Part shown: positions 63,800-64,000 of the stretch, piece after piece
How the letters are laid out: each line of letters opens with the position of its first letter
How positions within the stretch are numbered: position 1 is the stretch's first letter
Source of the DNA: Elmis aenea
Lineage: Eukaryota > Arthropoda > Insecta > Coleoptera > Elmidae
Assembly (NCBI GenBank): GCA_947652605.1
Contig: OX393583.1
Coordinates: 6,117,222 to 6,181,221 of the forward strand
Length of the DNA: 64,000 nucleotides
Direction: 5' to 3'
Made by a program: the position numbers and the translations under genes
Notes under the pieces: generated by a model
Database searches by the model: none
Told to the model about the DNA's origin: nothing
The model's input: the letters and a program-made list of their open reading frames with translations, nothing else

Positions 63800-64000
63800 T
63801 GTGTTAGTTTAAGATTAGTAATTTAAAAAAAAAAATGTAAACGGTTAATGCTCCTAAATGCGTAGACTATGCTTATGTAATATTTAATCCTGTGATAGAA
63901 TTGTTGAGAAATATGAAGCAAAAAACTTAAGTAGTGGTAAGTTGTAAGGTATTTTATAACTAACAGGACTGGCGTATGTTGCAAATGTCTAAATTGTGGG
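63800..64000. other. AT-rich right edge
   Basis: Nothing supportable. Confidence 0.5.

Overview
The window looks like one contig of an AT-rich, transposon-laden insect nuclear genome. It has spliced genes with GT-AG introns, AATAAA signals, insect-style start contexts (CAAAATGG), and hAT, piggyBac, PIF/Harbinger, Tc1/mariner and LINE remnants. A beetle is plausible, but nothing here proves the order. All identifications come from reading motifs, splice sites and repeat ends; no search was run.

Genes sit in the first 12 kb, all on the plus strand. Positions 2-163 hold the C-terminal end of a BORCS5 (BORC lysosome-positioning complex) homologue. A CRE-containing promoter near 1303 and a noncoding first exon lead into an eight-coding-exon Usp2 ubiquitin protease (1866-9659, 973 residues predicted). 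Its C19 core is complete: Cys641, His925, Asn942 and two zinc-binding CxxC pairs. An unannotated-looking alternative first exon (4809-4961) would splice in phase to exon 3. It would give a 460-residue isoform with a hydrophobic N-terminal anchor instead of the long disordered head. At 11650-11706 a short exon encodes a signal-peptide-like sequence followed directly by a strong splice donor. It may be the first exon of a secreted or membrane protein whose later exons lie beyond the window.

From about 12 to 64 kb I see no further host coding exon. This stretch is either a giant intron or intergenic, with a few GC-richer, promoter-like islands (about 12.0, 23.2, 26.3, 36.2, 45.0, 50.6 and 61.3 kb). 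The rest is mostly mobile DNA. There are hAT MITEs with 8-bp target duplications (15191-15444, 25908-26127, 47573-48704, 48731-50429), piggyBac MITEs at TTAA (43738-44144, 53938-54183) and PIF-like MITEs at TAA (24356-24533, 58452-58833). TA-flanked long-palindrome elements occur at 8453-9253, 30022-30642, 32080-33009, 56676-57289 and 63036-63797. A tRNA-derived SINE lies at about 25575. LINE fragments from at least three lineages lie at 23.8-24.9, 34.3-35.4, 48.9-50.1, 54.7-56.1, 57.6-59.1, 59.6-60.9 and 61.5-62.5 kb.

Many insertions are nested, and several host sequences give empty sites that make the order of events readable. Two palindromic elements keep transposase-end coding pieces: a PHD-like zinc finger (32513-32644 and 46083-46175) and a mariner-type C-terminus (63269-63442).
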